Assembly: GCA_002428485.1 (NCBI GenBank)
Contig: DIWM01000007.1
Coordinates: 1-16,329, forward strand
Origin: Deltaproteobacteria bacterium UBA6106
GTDB lineage: Bacteria; Desulfobacterota; Syntrophorhabdia; Syntrophorhabdales; Syntrophorhabdaceae
Length of the DNA: 16,329 nt
Direction of reading: 5' to 3'
Shown here: in pieces, positions 1 to 6,165 of the stretch
Layout of the letters: each line of letters opens with the position of its first letter
Numbering within the stretch: the stretch's first letter is position 1
Notes under the pieces: model-generated
The model's database searches: none
Told to the model about the DNA's origin: nothing
The model's input: the letters and a program-made list of their open reading frames with translations, nothing else
Program-made: the position numbers and the translations under genes

Positions 1-294
1 CTCACTTATATTGGCACAGAGGGCTATGGTGGGGTTATAAATTGGGAATCGCTTCTATCTGCCTACTGCATACTCTTTGCTATCACTATGAGCCATGAGC
101 TATGAGTGTTTTTGCTACTCTCAGCTCTCCGCTCTTTGCTCTTAGCTCAAACTTGGTGGGGGAAAATTCTTGCAGCAGAAAATTGACAATAAAAGACCTA
201 ACTCCAAATACCAAATACAATACTGACTAAAAATACACTATTAAACACATATTTTGGATTTGACAGACAGGGCTGATCATAGAAGGTTTAAATT
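1..294. other. AT-rich gene-free left edge with short degenerate repeats
   Basis: No convincing gene is visible here. Around 86-148 there is a run of short degenerate repeats built on CTATGAGC and AGCTCT-type words. They look like a low-complexity intergenic tract and not a regulated promoter. The stretch immediately before position 295 shows no strong ribosome binding site. Confidence 0.4.
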
Positions 295-714
295 ATGAGT
301 TTGAAATTATTAAAACTAGGCAAAGCTTATTCATCTGATTCTCACGATATCTTACATGAATTTTATATACCAGTCCTCGGGGCATCTGTTGAGTATAGTC
401 GTCTTGCTGGTTTCTTTTCATCGAAAGCATTAGCGGTCGCCGCAAGTGGTATAACAGAATTTTTAAAAAATAAAGGTGTTATAAAAATGGTCGTTTCTCC
501 TCGTTTCAGTCGAGATGATGTACACACTATATCAAATTCTATGGAACACCCTGAGGAGTATACCTCAAGAAAAATGTTAGAAGAAATTAATAATATAGAA
601 GAAGATTTTATAAGAGACCATCTACAAGCTTTAGGGTGGATGCTAGTGAATAATCTTTTAGAAATTAAAGTTGCTATACCTTTAAATAATTCAGGTATGC
701 CTCTTAATCAATGA
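295..714 (+). pseudogene. Truncated N-terminus of a PLD/HKD-domain helicase-like protein
   Basis: The 139-residue product resembles the start of large DEAD/DEAH or SNF2 helicases that open with a phospholipase D-like (HKD nuclease) domain; such proteins occur in defence islands. The early segment (residues about 1-80, including SRLAGFFSSKAL and a later MVVSPRFS strand) fits this family from memory. The reading stops after a KVAIPLN strand, just before the HKD catalytic motif is expected, and no helicase motif follows in any frame. Insertion-sequence debris begins within about 40 bases of the stop, so I read this as a gene cut by an insertion or deletion. It is unlikely to make an active enzyme. 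The family call rests on recall, not a search. It could also be a stand-alone short protein. Confidence 0.5.
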
Positions 715-748
715 AACCAACAAATTATCGGAATATAGTACAGAGAAC

Positions 749-909
749 CTGCCCCCAAAAAATTGTACACCACAAAATGTTAGTTTTCTGGCAAAATAGA
801 GAAGGAGGTTTTTGTCATGAAGACATCGAAGTTCACCGAGGAGCAGATCGCGTTCACCCGTTGTCATATCAGATGTTTTGTGTCCATTTTCATGTCCTTT
901 TTCTATTAA
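749..909 (+). mobile_element. IS3-family insertion sequence remnant (left end and start of orfA)
   Basis: A TTGTACACCAC terminal-repeat-like sequence at about 763-773 is followed by a strong ribosome binding site (GAAGGAGG, 801-808) and an ATG at 817. The reading starts MKTSKFTEEQIAF, the usual opening of IS3-family OrfA transposase subunits. It loses family resemblance after about 14 codons and stops at 907-909, so only the element's end and the first codons of orfA remain. A similar end in opposite orientation lies at about 11182-11219. No transposase catalytic domain is present between here and the next gene. Confidence 0.65.
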
Positions 910-1073
910 AGCTTAATCCTTCCGCTAAGAACATAATCCATCAGACTGATATTCTTTACTATTTCAATGTATTGCATTAATATAGATTTAAATGAACAAC
1001 GTATAGCAAAAAAGGCGATGATCCGTGACGGCTTCATCGTCGGTTTGTTTTAGACGTTAACAAAGAGGAGAAT
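910..1073. other. Gene-free spacer between IS remnant and nuclease-like gene
   Basis: I see no gene in this AT-rich spacer. A short open tail at about 995-1050 (ending RDGFIVGLF then stop) could be the last codons of a lost gene, but it is too short to support. The ribosome binding site AAGAGGAG of the next gene lies at its right end. Confidence 0.3.
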
Positions 1074-1616
1074 ATGCAAAAAACCGCGCAGACAAAGAAA
1101 CGTTCTTCATTGGTAGATGCAATAGTATCGTCATTGAAAAAAACAGAAATATTGTCAGATACTGTTAGCAGAAAGAGCTTTACCGAAGCCCAAATCCAAA
1201 CATCATTATTTGCTCACTTGCAAAAGAAACTCCCGTATATTCTCGGAAAGCATTTCAACTATTCGCAAAAAAAAGTAGAAAAAATTGTTGAGAAAGATTT
1301 TAAATTTGAGAAAAAAAGGACTACGACAGTTCCAAGCTTCAATGTCTTCGAAACAAACCACCATCCTGATGCCGTACTGGAGATTAACAAGGGCCTCAGA
1401 ATTGCCATAGAGTTAAAAGCGGGGGATACCGGCCAAGATATACGGGCTGGAATTGGTCAGTCACTTGTCTATTCGACGCAATTCAACTTCACAATCTATC
1501 TATTTGTAGACACAACGCCTGGCTACGATATTGAAGGCTCTGTCACGGGAAAGAAAGAAAAAGCCCTCATAAATTCTTTATGGAAAAACTACAATGTTAA
1601 ATTCATTGTAGTATGA
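1074..1616 (+). CDS. PD-(D/E)XK nuclease-like protein of unknown role
   Basis: This is a 180-residue basic protein. Residues 97-134 look like a PD-(D/E)XK nuclease core: HPD at 97-99, a strand, then AIELKAG (111-117) supplying E-x-K, then GIGQSLVYS (126-134), which matches the helix after the core strands in restriction-endonuclease-fold proteins. The lysine-rich N-terminal half (1-90) is probably helical and has no domain I recognise. The start at 1074 is set by AAGAGGAG a few bases upstream. The gene stands alone behind an IS remnant with no methyltransferase or helicase beside it, so no restriction system can be named. Likely chemistry is Mg-dependent DNA cleavage or repair, inferred only from the fold motif. 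Full-length status is uncertain because the ancestral neighbourhood is disrupted. Confidence 0.6.
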   Translation: MQKTAQTKKRSSLVDAIVSSLKKTEILSDTVSRKSFTEAQIQTSLFAHLQKKLPYILGKHFNYSQKKVEKIVEKDFKFEKKRTTTVPSFNVFETNHHPDAVLEINKGLRIAIELKAGDTGQDIRAGIGQSLVYSTQFNFTIYLFVDTTPGYDIEGSVTGKKEKALINSLWKNYNVKFIVV

Positions 1617-1661
1617 GCATTTTTTAAATATCCTGAAACATTAATGGCGTAAAGAACCCGT

Positions 1662-1787
1662 GGGGGACGTCCTTCAGTATTTCAATTCGGTACTTCACAT
1701 TCTTGCTATTGAGCAATTGAAGAACGTCCCCCTGCTCCTGTGTTAGACTTACTGGAAGCGTTTTCTTCTGTTGGGCTGAGGGGACGT
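1662..1787. repeat. REP/BIME-like palindromic repeats with GGGGACGT core
   Basis: GGGGGACGT at 1662-1670 is the exact inverse of ACGTCCCCC at 1724-1732. The arms extend through CTTC/GAAG with one mismatch, giving a large stem around a 50-base spacer. A third copy, GGGGACGT, sits at 1780-1787 in direct orientation and is followed by six Ts. The arrangement resembles REP/BIME-type intergenic palindromes spread by REP-associated tyrosine transposases. No transposase is in the window. Confidence 0.5.
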
Positions 1788-1845
1788 TTTTTACATATTT
1801 ACTTTCGTCAATCGTCTTGCGCCTGCCGCAGGTTTCAAAAAGTAT

Positions 1846-1895
1846 TTGAAACTGTAATATAAAAAGGTTACAATTGTAATACGAAAAGGTTACAA
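1846..1895 (+). promoter_or_regulatory. Promoter and autoregulatory operator of the HEPN/MNT locus
   Basis: TTGAAA (1846-1851), a 17-base spacer and TACAAT (1869-1874) form a near-consensus sigma-70 promoter. Two 21-base direct repeats (1853-1873 and 1875-1895, two mismatches) overlap it. Each carries TGTAA and TTACA half-sites, and their junction is a perfect 12-base palindrome, TTACAATTGTAA (1868-1879), over the -10 box. The AAAAGG in the second repeat is also the ribosome binding site of the gene at 1898. A winged-helix protein bound here would block both polymerase and the early transcript. Confidence 0.7.
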
Positions 1896-1897
1896 CA

Positions 1898-2473
1898 ATG
1901 GATATAGCGAAATTGTTCAGATCAAAGGCGCGGAAAGCGCTCTTTCAGCTCTATTTCACCAATCCGGAAGGCTCTTATTATTTGCGCGAGCTCGAAAGAA
2001 TATTCGATATCCCTGTCAGCATTATCAGAAAAGAGCTCATGCGGCTTGAAGAAGAAGGGGTGTTTATTTCAGAGAAGAAGGGCAACCTTCTGTTTTACCG
2101 GTTGAATCAAGCATACCCACTCTTCGAAGAGCTGAAGAACATTGTGCACAAGACCATAGGCATAGAGGGGCTTTTAAAGGACGCCATAGATGATATTGAG
2201 GGTATAGCGGCTGCATTTATATACGGTTCTTTTGCGAAAGGCAAAGAGAAAGCAGCAAGCGATGTGGATCTGTGCATCATAGGGTCCATCGATGAAGACA
2301 ATTTGATCGCGAAGCTCAATGCCATAGAGAGATCCATCAAAAGGGAGATCAATTATACCCTTTTTACAATGGGAGAATTCAAAAAGAAAAAGAAGAGCAA
2401 GGATGGGTTTATCCAGGACCTTATCGACAACAAGAAGATAATGCTGAATGGAAAAGAAGATGACCTTCGATAA
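1898..2473 (+). CDS. MNT-type nucleotidyltransferase antitoxin with N-terminal winged helix
   Basis: The 191-residue protein has a winged-helix DNA-binding domain at about 1-75 (helix-turn-helix around YYLRELERIFDIP, wing near KGNLLFYRLN) joined to a minimal nucleotidyltransferase domain. The Pol-beta-type motif is visible as GSFAKG (110-115) followed by SDVDL (121-125), giving G-S and the D-x-D metal ligands. Family knowledge: MNT proteins paired with HEPN toxins act as antitoxins, in MntA/HepT by adding AMP to the toxin. Here the fused winged helix probably also represses the locus through the operator overlapping its promoter. The gene overlaps the following HEPN gene by 26 bases, indicating coupled translation. 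The lysine run near residue 162 (KKKKK) is notable but lies outside the catalytic motif. Confidence 0.8.
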   Translation: MDIAKLFRSKARKALFQLYFTNPEGSYYLRELERIFDIPVSIIRKELMRLEEEGVFISEKKGNLLFYRLNQAYPLFEELKNIVHKTIGIEGLLKDAIDDIEGIAAAFIYGSFAKGKEKAASDVDLCIIGSIDEDNLIAKLNAIERSIKREINYTLFTMGEFKKKKKSKDGFIQDLIDNKKIMLNGKEDDLR

Positions 2474-2924
2474 ATTTGTAAGCGAATACCTTTCAAGGGG
2501 ATTGATGCAGAAGCAGAAAGGATCTGCGGCAGATGTTGAAAAACTTCTTGTCCGAAGTACAAAAGATCTGAAAACAGCGAAAGCCAACTTAAAGATCGAT
2601 GAGGGAATAGCATATTCGGTTGCCTATCTTGCTATGTTGAGAGCGGGAAGGGCATTCATGCTCTTGAAAGGTTTCAGGCCGTCTGACGGGTACCAGCATA
2701 AAACGGTAGTGGAATTTGTGCACCAGGTGCTCGGCGATGAATATGGTACGATCATCGGGCACTTTGACAGGATGCGCAGGAAACGCAATCTGTTCACTTA
2801 TGAAATTGACATTTCGGTATCTTTTAAAGAGGCTGAAAATGCCCTTCATTCTGCGGAAACCTTCGTCAATGTGATAGTGGAATACGTCAAGAGGGAAGAT
2901 CCGCAAGGACGTTTTAAGTTTTAA
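2448..2924 (+). CDS. HEPN-domain protein, partner of the MNT antitoxin
   Basis: This 158-residue, mostly helical protein has the layout of HEPN proteins: a helix bundle with DEGIAYSVAYLAMLRAGRAF (about 51-70), then a C-terminal helix pair around HFDRMRRKRNLFTYE (105-119). HEPN toxins are metal-independent RNases with an R-x4-6-H active site. Here the equivalent stretch reads R113-N-L-F-T-Y118, with no histidine at the expected position, so RNase activity is doubtful or differently built. Some MNT-associated HEPN proteins with this RN-x-x-x-Y form are widespread, so it may still function in complex. The start is uncertain between 2448 and 2460. Both overlap the antitoxin end, as is usual for a coupled pair. 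Confidence 0.7.
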   Translation: MEKKMTFDKFVSEYLSRGLMQKQKGSAADVEKLLVRSTKDLKTAKANLKIDEGIAYSVAYLAMLRAGRAFMLLKGFRPSDGYQHKTVVEFVHQVLGDEYGTIIGHFDRMRRKRNLFTYEIDISVSFKEAENALHSAETFVNVIVEYVKREDPQGRFKF

Positions 2925-3216
2925 AGACATGGGTCAACGGAATCAGCCCTTGACATTTGACAAATCTTGAGAACCCTCTGCTATCAGGCATTGTAATCCG
3001 ACTAATAACAGAATAATTTTCCTTCCCTTGGCAGCGTCGAATACGTAGCATATTGTAGTATAAGGGGATGCATCGAGCATGGGATCAGCCCTGTCGGTAA
3101 GCCTGTCCAAACATCGGGCGGGGTTGCATCTTCAAATGTCAATTGTTATGACCTCATCGATATCAGGAGGGGAAAAAGCAATCACTTCATCGGATCTATC
3201 CGGAAAGGAAGTTATC

Positions 3217-3842
3217 ATGAGATTGAACGAACAGGAGATAAATAACTATCTGCAGCCTTTCTTCGGGCAGCACGAAGATGGTTTTCAGCAGGCCTGGCTG
3301 GAAATACTTGAACGTGATCCGCAAACATTAGAGGAGATCGCTCCCATTGTCAGGAAGATCAGGAACAGGGCTATAAAACAGTATCTTATTAGAAAATACA
3401 AGGAGGATAGCCTGTACAAACCCATTGGAAAGAATGGTGATGAAAGCTTTACCCTTGAATCGATACTGGCAAGCCCTGCGGGTGATGTTGCTGAAGAATA
3501 TAGCGGGAGGGATGGTTTTTACAAAAAGATAGTGGACTTTTTGATCGGGGAGTACCTGAGCCAGAAGAACGAGAATCTTGCATTAAAAATAAAAGAGATC
3601 GACCTTAAAACAGAAAGGTTGCGATTACGTTCATCAGGGCCGTGCTCACAGAGGATTTTAGCCGGTTCTGGGACAGCTACTACGCCGACTATATGGACAC
3701 CCTTCGCCATTGGACTATGGCAGGCGGGTTTCAAGGAGGCACGTCAGACTTGTTTGAAGACTTTTGGAAGGACTTGGAAGAGCGGCTAAGCAGACAGGAG
3801 TTCATTCTTCGTACTGCAGAAGCGTGTTGGGTTGAGGCATAA
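3217..3842 (+). pseudogene. Sigma-70 region-2-like protein, frameshifted
   Basis: The start at 3217 follows GGAAAGGAAG. Residues about 1-90 resemble region 2 of group IV sigma factors: a helix with FQQAWLEILERD, then IAPIVRKIRNRAIKQYLIRK, then a short linker with GDESFTLESIL. Codons are in one frame until about 3618, then similar coding quality continues in the frame one base earlier (AITFIRAVLTEDFSRFWDSY onward) to the stop at 3840-3842. Adding one G at TTGCG (about 3620-3624) restores a single product of about 208 residues, reading ERLAITFIRAV across the join. I see no clear sigma region 4; the second half is a helical segment I cannot name. It could be a phage or mobile-element regulator. 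Function is inferred from pattern only. Confidence 0.4.
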
Positions 3843-4032
3843 CCATGGTATGCAGCGGATCCGCATGGAACGCCTCTCGTTGACGCTGTTGTTCGACACA
3901 CCCTACGACTATCTCGACCCGGAGAAAAAGTCCCTCGTCCAAGCATTTCTCAGACAGCAGCCTTACCAGCAGATCCTCTTGGTGCATGAAAACCAATTCT
4001 CAGAGAAGGATGAAAAATGCATACGTATTTAA
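3832..4032 (+). CDS. Small hypothetical protein coupled to the sigma-like gene
   Basis: This 66-codon reading starts at a TTG (3832) or an ATG (3850) and ends at 4030-4032. It overlaps the end of the preceding gene by up to 11 bases. Its composition is protein-like, with segments such as LSLTLLFDTPYDYLDPE and LVQAFLRQQPYQQILLV. The same frame is open upstream to 3790, so it may instead be the continuation of the broken gene before it after a second shift. I do not recognise the family. An ATG inside its end (4017) with an AGAAGGA site begins a further 20-codon reading to 4079. Confidence 0.4.
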   Translation: MRHNHGMQRIRMERLSLTLLFDTPYDYLDPEKKSLVQAFLRQQPYQQILLVHENQFSEKDEKCIRI

Positions 4033-4079
4033 AATTCGGTAGGGGTCTAAGAGTAGCACACCGGGAAGAAAGCATATGA
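4017..4079 (+). CDS. Very short overlapping ORF, possibly a gene remnant
   Basis: The ATG at 4017 is preceded by AGAAGGA at good spacing and lies inside the end of the previous reading, a typical coupled start. The product is only 20 residues (MHTYLKFGRGLRVAHREESI), so it is either a leader-like peptide or the first codons of a lost gene. No family is recognised. Confidence 0.2.
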   Translation: MHTYLKFGRGLRVAHREESI

Positions 4080-4110
4080 TCATCGATGGTGATCTTCCCA
4101 AAGATTTTTC

Positions 4111-4139
4111 TTGACTCAAGGCCATATGGGGTCTACAAT
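4111..4139 (+). promoter_or_regulatory. Sigma-70 promoter of the TPR/DraG operon
   Basis: TTGACT (4111-4116), a 17-base spacer and TACAAT (4134-4139) make a near-perfect sigma-70 promoter. Transcription would begin near 4146, just before the first stem of the structured leader. The downstream start codon is at 4339, so the transcript carries a leader of about 190 bases. Confidence 0.75.
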
Positions 4140-4150
4140 ATAAACAGCAT

Positions 4151-4275
4151 TAGGAGTAACCCGAAAGGGTTCGGCAACCGAGCGACAGAGAGCTGCGGTG
4201 CCTTGGATGGTGAGAGCCATCCGATGCGTGGGAGAAATCCCAAAAAGATCTCTGGACATAGCTTCGCCGAATTGA
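4151..4275 (+). ncRNA. Structured leader RNA, riboswitch-like, class not identified
   Basis: Between the promoter and the terminator lie compact helices: AACCC-GAAA-GGGTT (4158-4171), TCGG-CAA-CCGA (4171-4181), GGATGG/CCATCC with a TGAGAG loop (4205-4222) and TGGGA-GAAA-TCCCA (4229-4242). An outer stem, CAGAGA (4186-4191) with TCTCTG (4249-4254), encloses the last two. GGAC (4254-4257) could pair with GTCC (4279-4282) of the terminator as an antiterminator, which would link folding to read-through. AGAGAG followed by GGTGAGAGCC recalls stem I of T-box leaders, but the tRNA-acceptor-binding T-box sequence (TGGNACCGCG) is absent. I could not match SAM, TPP, cobalamin, FMN, lysine, glycine or cyclic di-GMP classes by eye. 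Confidence 0.55.
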
Positions 4276-4301
4276 GCCGTCCTAATGTGGACGGCTTTTT
4301 T
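4276..4301 (+). terminator. Intrinsic terminator/attenuator in the leader
   Basis: GCCGTCC (4276-4282) and GGACGGC (4289-4295) form a perfect 7-base-pair stem with a six-base loop, followed directly by six Ts (4296-4301). It lies after the operon promoter and 37 bases before the first start codon, so its natural role is conditional termination (attenuation), not the end of an upstream gene. Confidence 0.85.
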
Positions 4302-4338
4302 GTTCCCTCCTGATGACTATCAAATGAGGAGGTTTCAA

Positions 4339-5451
4339 ATGGAACAAAACAACAAAACCAAAGAAGAGCAACAGAACGAGGGGAACAATGGACATGGGCA
4401 GACTCCATTAGACGAGCTGCTCAAAAAAGCGGGGGAGCGGGGGAACGGGGTAGTGGTGAGACCCAATGCCAACAAGCACATAACCGTGCAGTTCAACCCG
4501 TCCCCATTGCTGGTAAAAAAGGAGGAGGGTACATATCAAGAGAAGTTGGAAACGGAAAAAGACTGGTATACAAAGGGGCAACAATTGTTGAAAGATGCAG
4601 AATATGAGGATGCAATAGAGGCTTTTAGCAGAGCCATAGAGTTGAACCCCGAATATGTGAAAGCCTATAATAGCCGTGGAGTTGCTTACGATGAGATTGG
4701 CGACTACCAGCAGGCAATTGAGAATTACGACAAAGCCATAGAGTTGAACCCTGAATATGCAACGGCCTACAATAATCGAGGGATGGTATATGATGGCTTA
4801 GGCGACTCCCAGCGGGCAATTTGTGACTATGATAAAGCCATAGAGCTGAAACCTGAAAGCGTTGTAGTTTATAACAATCGTGGAGTTGCCTATAGGAACC
4901 TTGGCGACTACCAGCGGGCAATTGAGAATTACGACAAAGCATTAGAACTCAACCCTCAATATACTGCAGCTTATTTCAACCGTGGGCTTGCCCATGGCAA
5001 CTTTGGCAACCATCAAGAGGCAATTAAGGATTTTGGCAGAGCCATAGAGCTCAACCCTCGGTTTGCATTGGCTTATTATGACCGTGGGGTTACTTACGCT
5101 CAGCTTGGTGACTACCAGCAGGCAATTTGTGATTATGGTAAGACTATAGAGTTGGACCCTGAATATGCAGCGGTTTATTGCAACATTGGGGCTGCTTATG
5201 CCCAACTTGGTAACTACCATCAGGCAATCAAGTATTATGATAAGTCCATAGCGTTGAACCCCGAATCTGCGAAAGATTACAACAACCGCGGGCACGCTTA
5301 TGCAGAAATCGGCAACGATAAAAAAGCGATTGAAGATTACAAAGTTGCTGCGATATTAGGTCATAAAAAAGCACAGGACTTTTTGAGAAAAGAAGGGATT
5401 GATTGGCAAGGAGAGTTGGGGTTAGGGGGTGAAGTACTCAATGGAAAATAA
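4339..5451 (+). CDS. TPR-repeat protein with N-terminal short module
   Basis: The chosen start (4339, MEQNNKTKEE) follows GAGGAGG; an in-frame ATG at 4285 lies inside the terminator loop and is rejected. The product is 370 residues with no signal peptide or membrane segment, so it is cytoplasmic. Residues about 22-60 form a short module ending VQFNP that recurs in the 67-residue protein at 6166. From about 73 to 345 there are eight consecutive 34-residue tetratricopeptide repeats (pattern AYxNRGxAYxxLGDYQQAIxxYDKAIELNPE), ending in a shorter Sel1-like tail. TPR arrays hold protein partners and have no catalysis of their own. It is the first gene behind the leader and overlaps the next gene by 11 bases, so it probably scaffolds or regulates the operon's products. 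The repeats are similar enough at DNA level to recombine. Confidence 0.85.
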   Translation: MEQNNKTKEEQQNEGNNGHGQTPLDELLKKAGERGNGVVVRPNANKHITVQFNPSPLLVKKEEGTYQEKLETEKDWYTKGQQLLKDAEYEDAIEAFSRAIELNPEYVKAYNSRGVAYDEIGDYQQAIENYDKAIELNPEYATAYNNRGMVYDGLGDSQRAICDYDKAIELKPESVVVYNNRGVAYRNLGDYQRAIENYDKALELNPQYTAAYFNRGLAHGNFGNHQEAIKDFGRAIELNPRFALAYYDRGVTYAQLGDYQQAICDYGKTIELDPEYAAVYCNIGAAYAQLGNYHQAIKYYDKSIALNPESAKDYNNRGHAYAEIGNDKKAIEDYKVAAILGHKKAQDFLRKEGIDWQGELGLGGEVLNGK

Positions 5452-5779
5452 AAAATGGCAAGGTACAGAAGAAGAAAGGGCGCTGGTACGGGAAATGGCA
5501 GAGTATGCCGAGGAACTTGTGAAGGAGTTTCCTGAAGTCACGCTGCGGTCGTGGGACTTTAATGCCGAATCGAAGAATGGGCGGTGGTTGCCGTTGGGTA
5601 TATGTCTTTATGTGACCGGGCCCAAGTTAGCGGTGGAGGCATTTCTGACAAGGATAGCGGTTGTCTTTAACGTTGACGGTTATCCTATTTATTGGCCCAT
5701 AGAATATGATGAGGCAGGCAATGTACTCGATAAGCCTATAAAGGACTTTACGGCGAGGATGAGGCCGTCCGCAGTGTAA
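5441..5779 (+). CDS. Hypothetical protein, 112 residues
   Basis: The start is taken at the ATG at 5441 (MENKKWQGTEEER) because AGGGGGTG lies nine bases before it. A GTG at 5429 in the same frame would add four residues. The reading overlaps the end of the TPR gene and stops at 5777-5779. The N-terminal third is a charged helix (EEERALVREMAEYAEELVKEF). The rest looks alpha/beta, with LGICLYVTGPKLAVEAFLTRIAVVFNV and a short YPIYWPIEYDEAG strand-turn. I do not recognise the family and see no catalytic motif or export signal. Its place between a TPR protein and an ADP-ribosylglycohydrolase suggests a soluble partner of that operon. Confidence 0.6.
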   Translation: MENKKWQGTEEERALVREMAEYAEELVKEFPEVTLRSWDFNAESKNGRWLPLGICLYVTGPKLAVEAFLTRIAVVFNVDGYPIYWPIEYDEAGNVLDKPIKDFTARMRPSAV

Positions 5780-5838
5780 TGATAGGGGGAATAACCGGCA
5801 GGATTATCGGCGGCGGAACAGTGGGAGGTCTTCATTAA
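5779..5838 (+). pseudogene. Remnant copy of the start of an ADP-ribosylglycohydrolase gene
   Basis: The ATG overlaps the previous stop (TAATG). The 19-residue reading begins MIGGITGRIIGGG, matching the start of the hydrolase at 6375 (MIGGIAGDIIGSV) in protein and closely in DNA: the first 15 bases are identical and similarity continues for about 30 bases. It stops at 5836-5838 and nothing resembling the rest of the enzyme follows. The simplest reading is that a hydrolase gene once began here and was largely deleted, or that the intact gene's head was duplicated. Confidence 0.5.
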
Positions 5839-5860
5839 AGAAGAAAAAGGAGGAGTGATC

Positions 5861-6076
5861 ATGGACTGTGACCGGTTTCGCTTTGTAGGGGCATGGCGGG
5901 AAGTGAAACGGTACAAGATAATCATGCGGGCATCAGGGACAAATTTAACGTGGAAGGAAGGCGAAGCGAGCATTGAGAAGATTAGGAAAAACATAGATAA
6001 GTATCCGAAGATGGCTACATTCACGTTTTACTATAATACCGGGGAGTGTATTATTGAGGTACCGATGTATATGTGA
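5861..6076 (+). CDS. Hypothetical protein, 71 residues
   Basis: The ATG at 5861 is preceded by AAAGGAGG at ideal spacing; a GTG at 5855 is less likely. The product (MDCDRFRFVGAWREVKRY onward) seems a small alpha/beta protein with a basic first half, a central SIEKIRKNIDKYPKM helix and a last pair of strands, ATFTFYYNTGECIIEVPMYM. There is no signal peptide or known motif. It lies 22 bases after the hydrolase remnant and 89 bases before the next small gene, in line with the rest of the operon. Confidence 0.55.
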   Translation: MDCDRFRFVGAWREVKRYKIIMRASGTNLTWKEGEASIEKIRKNIDKYPKMATFTFYYNTGECIIEVPMYM

Positions 6077-6165
6077 AATGAACAATTACATTGGATTATG
6101 CGAAGGCTACTAAAAATAAACACCATATATCGCCTATTACGGGCGCGAGATAGGAGGTCAAAAAT

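Noticed and set aside
711..980. An 89-codon plus-strand reading after the truncated helicase
   Set aside because: It crosses the IS end and the IS ribosome site in a different frame from the recognisable OrfA start at 817 and has no protein-like pattern.
4186..4254. A confident T-box call for the leader
   Set aside because: AGAGAG and GGTGAGAGCC resemble T-box stem I, but no TGGNACCGCG acceptor-binding sequence is present and the downstream gene has no amino-acid link, so I kept the element unassigned.
4285..4338. An earlier in-frame ATG for the TPR gene at 4285
   Set aside because: It lies in the loop of the terminator and has no ribosome binding site. The ATG at 4339 has GAGGAGG at good spacing.
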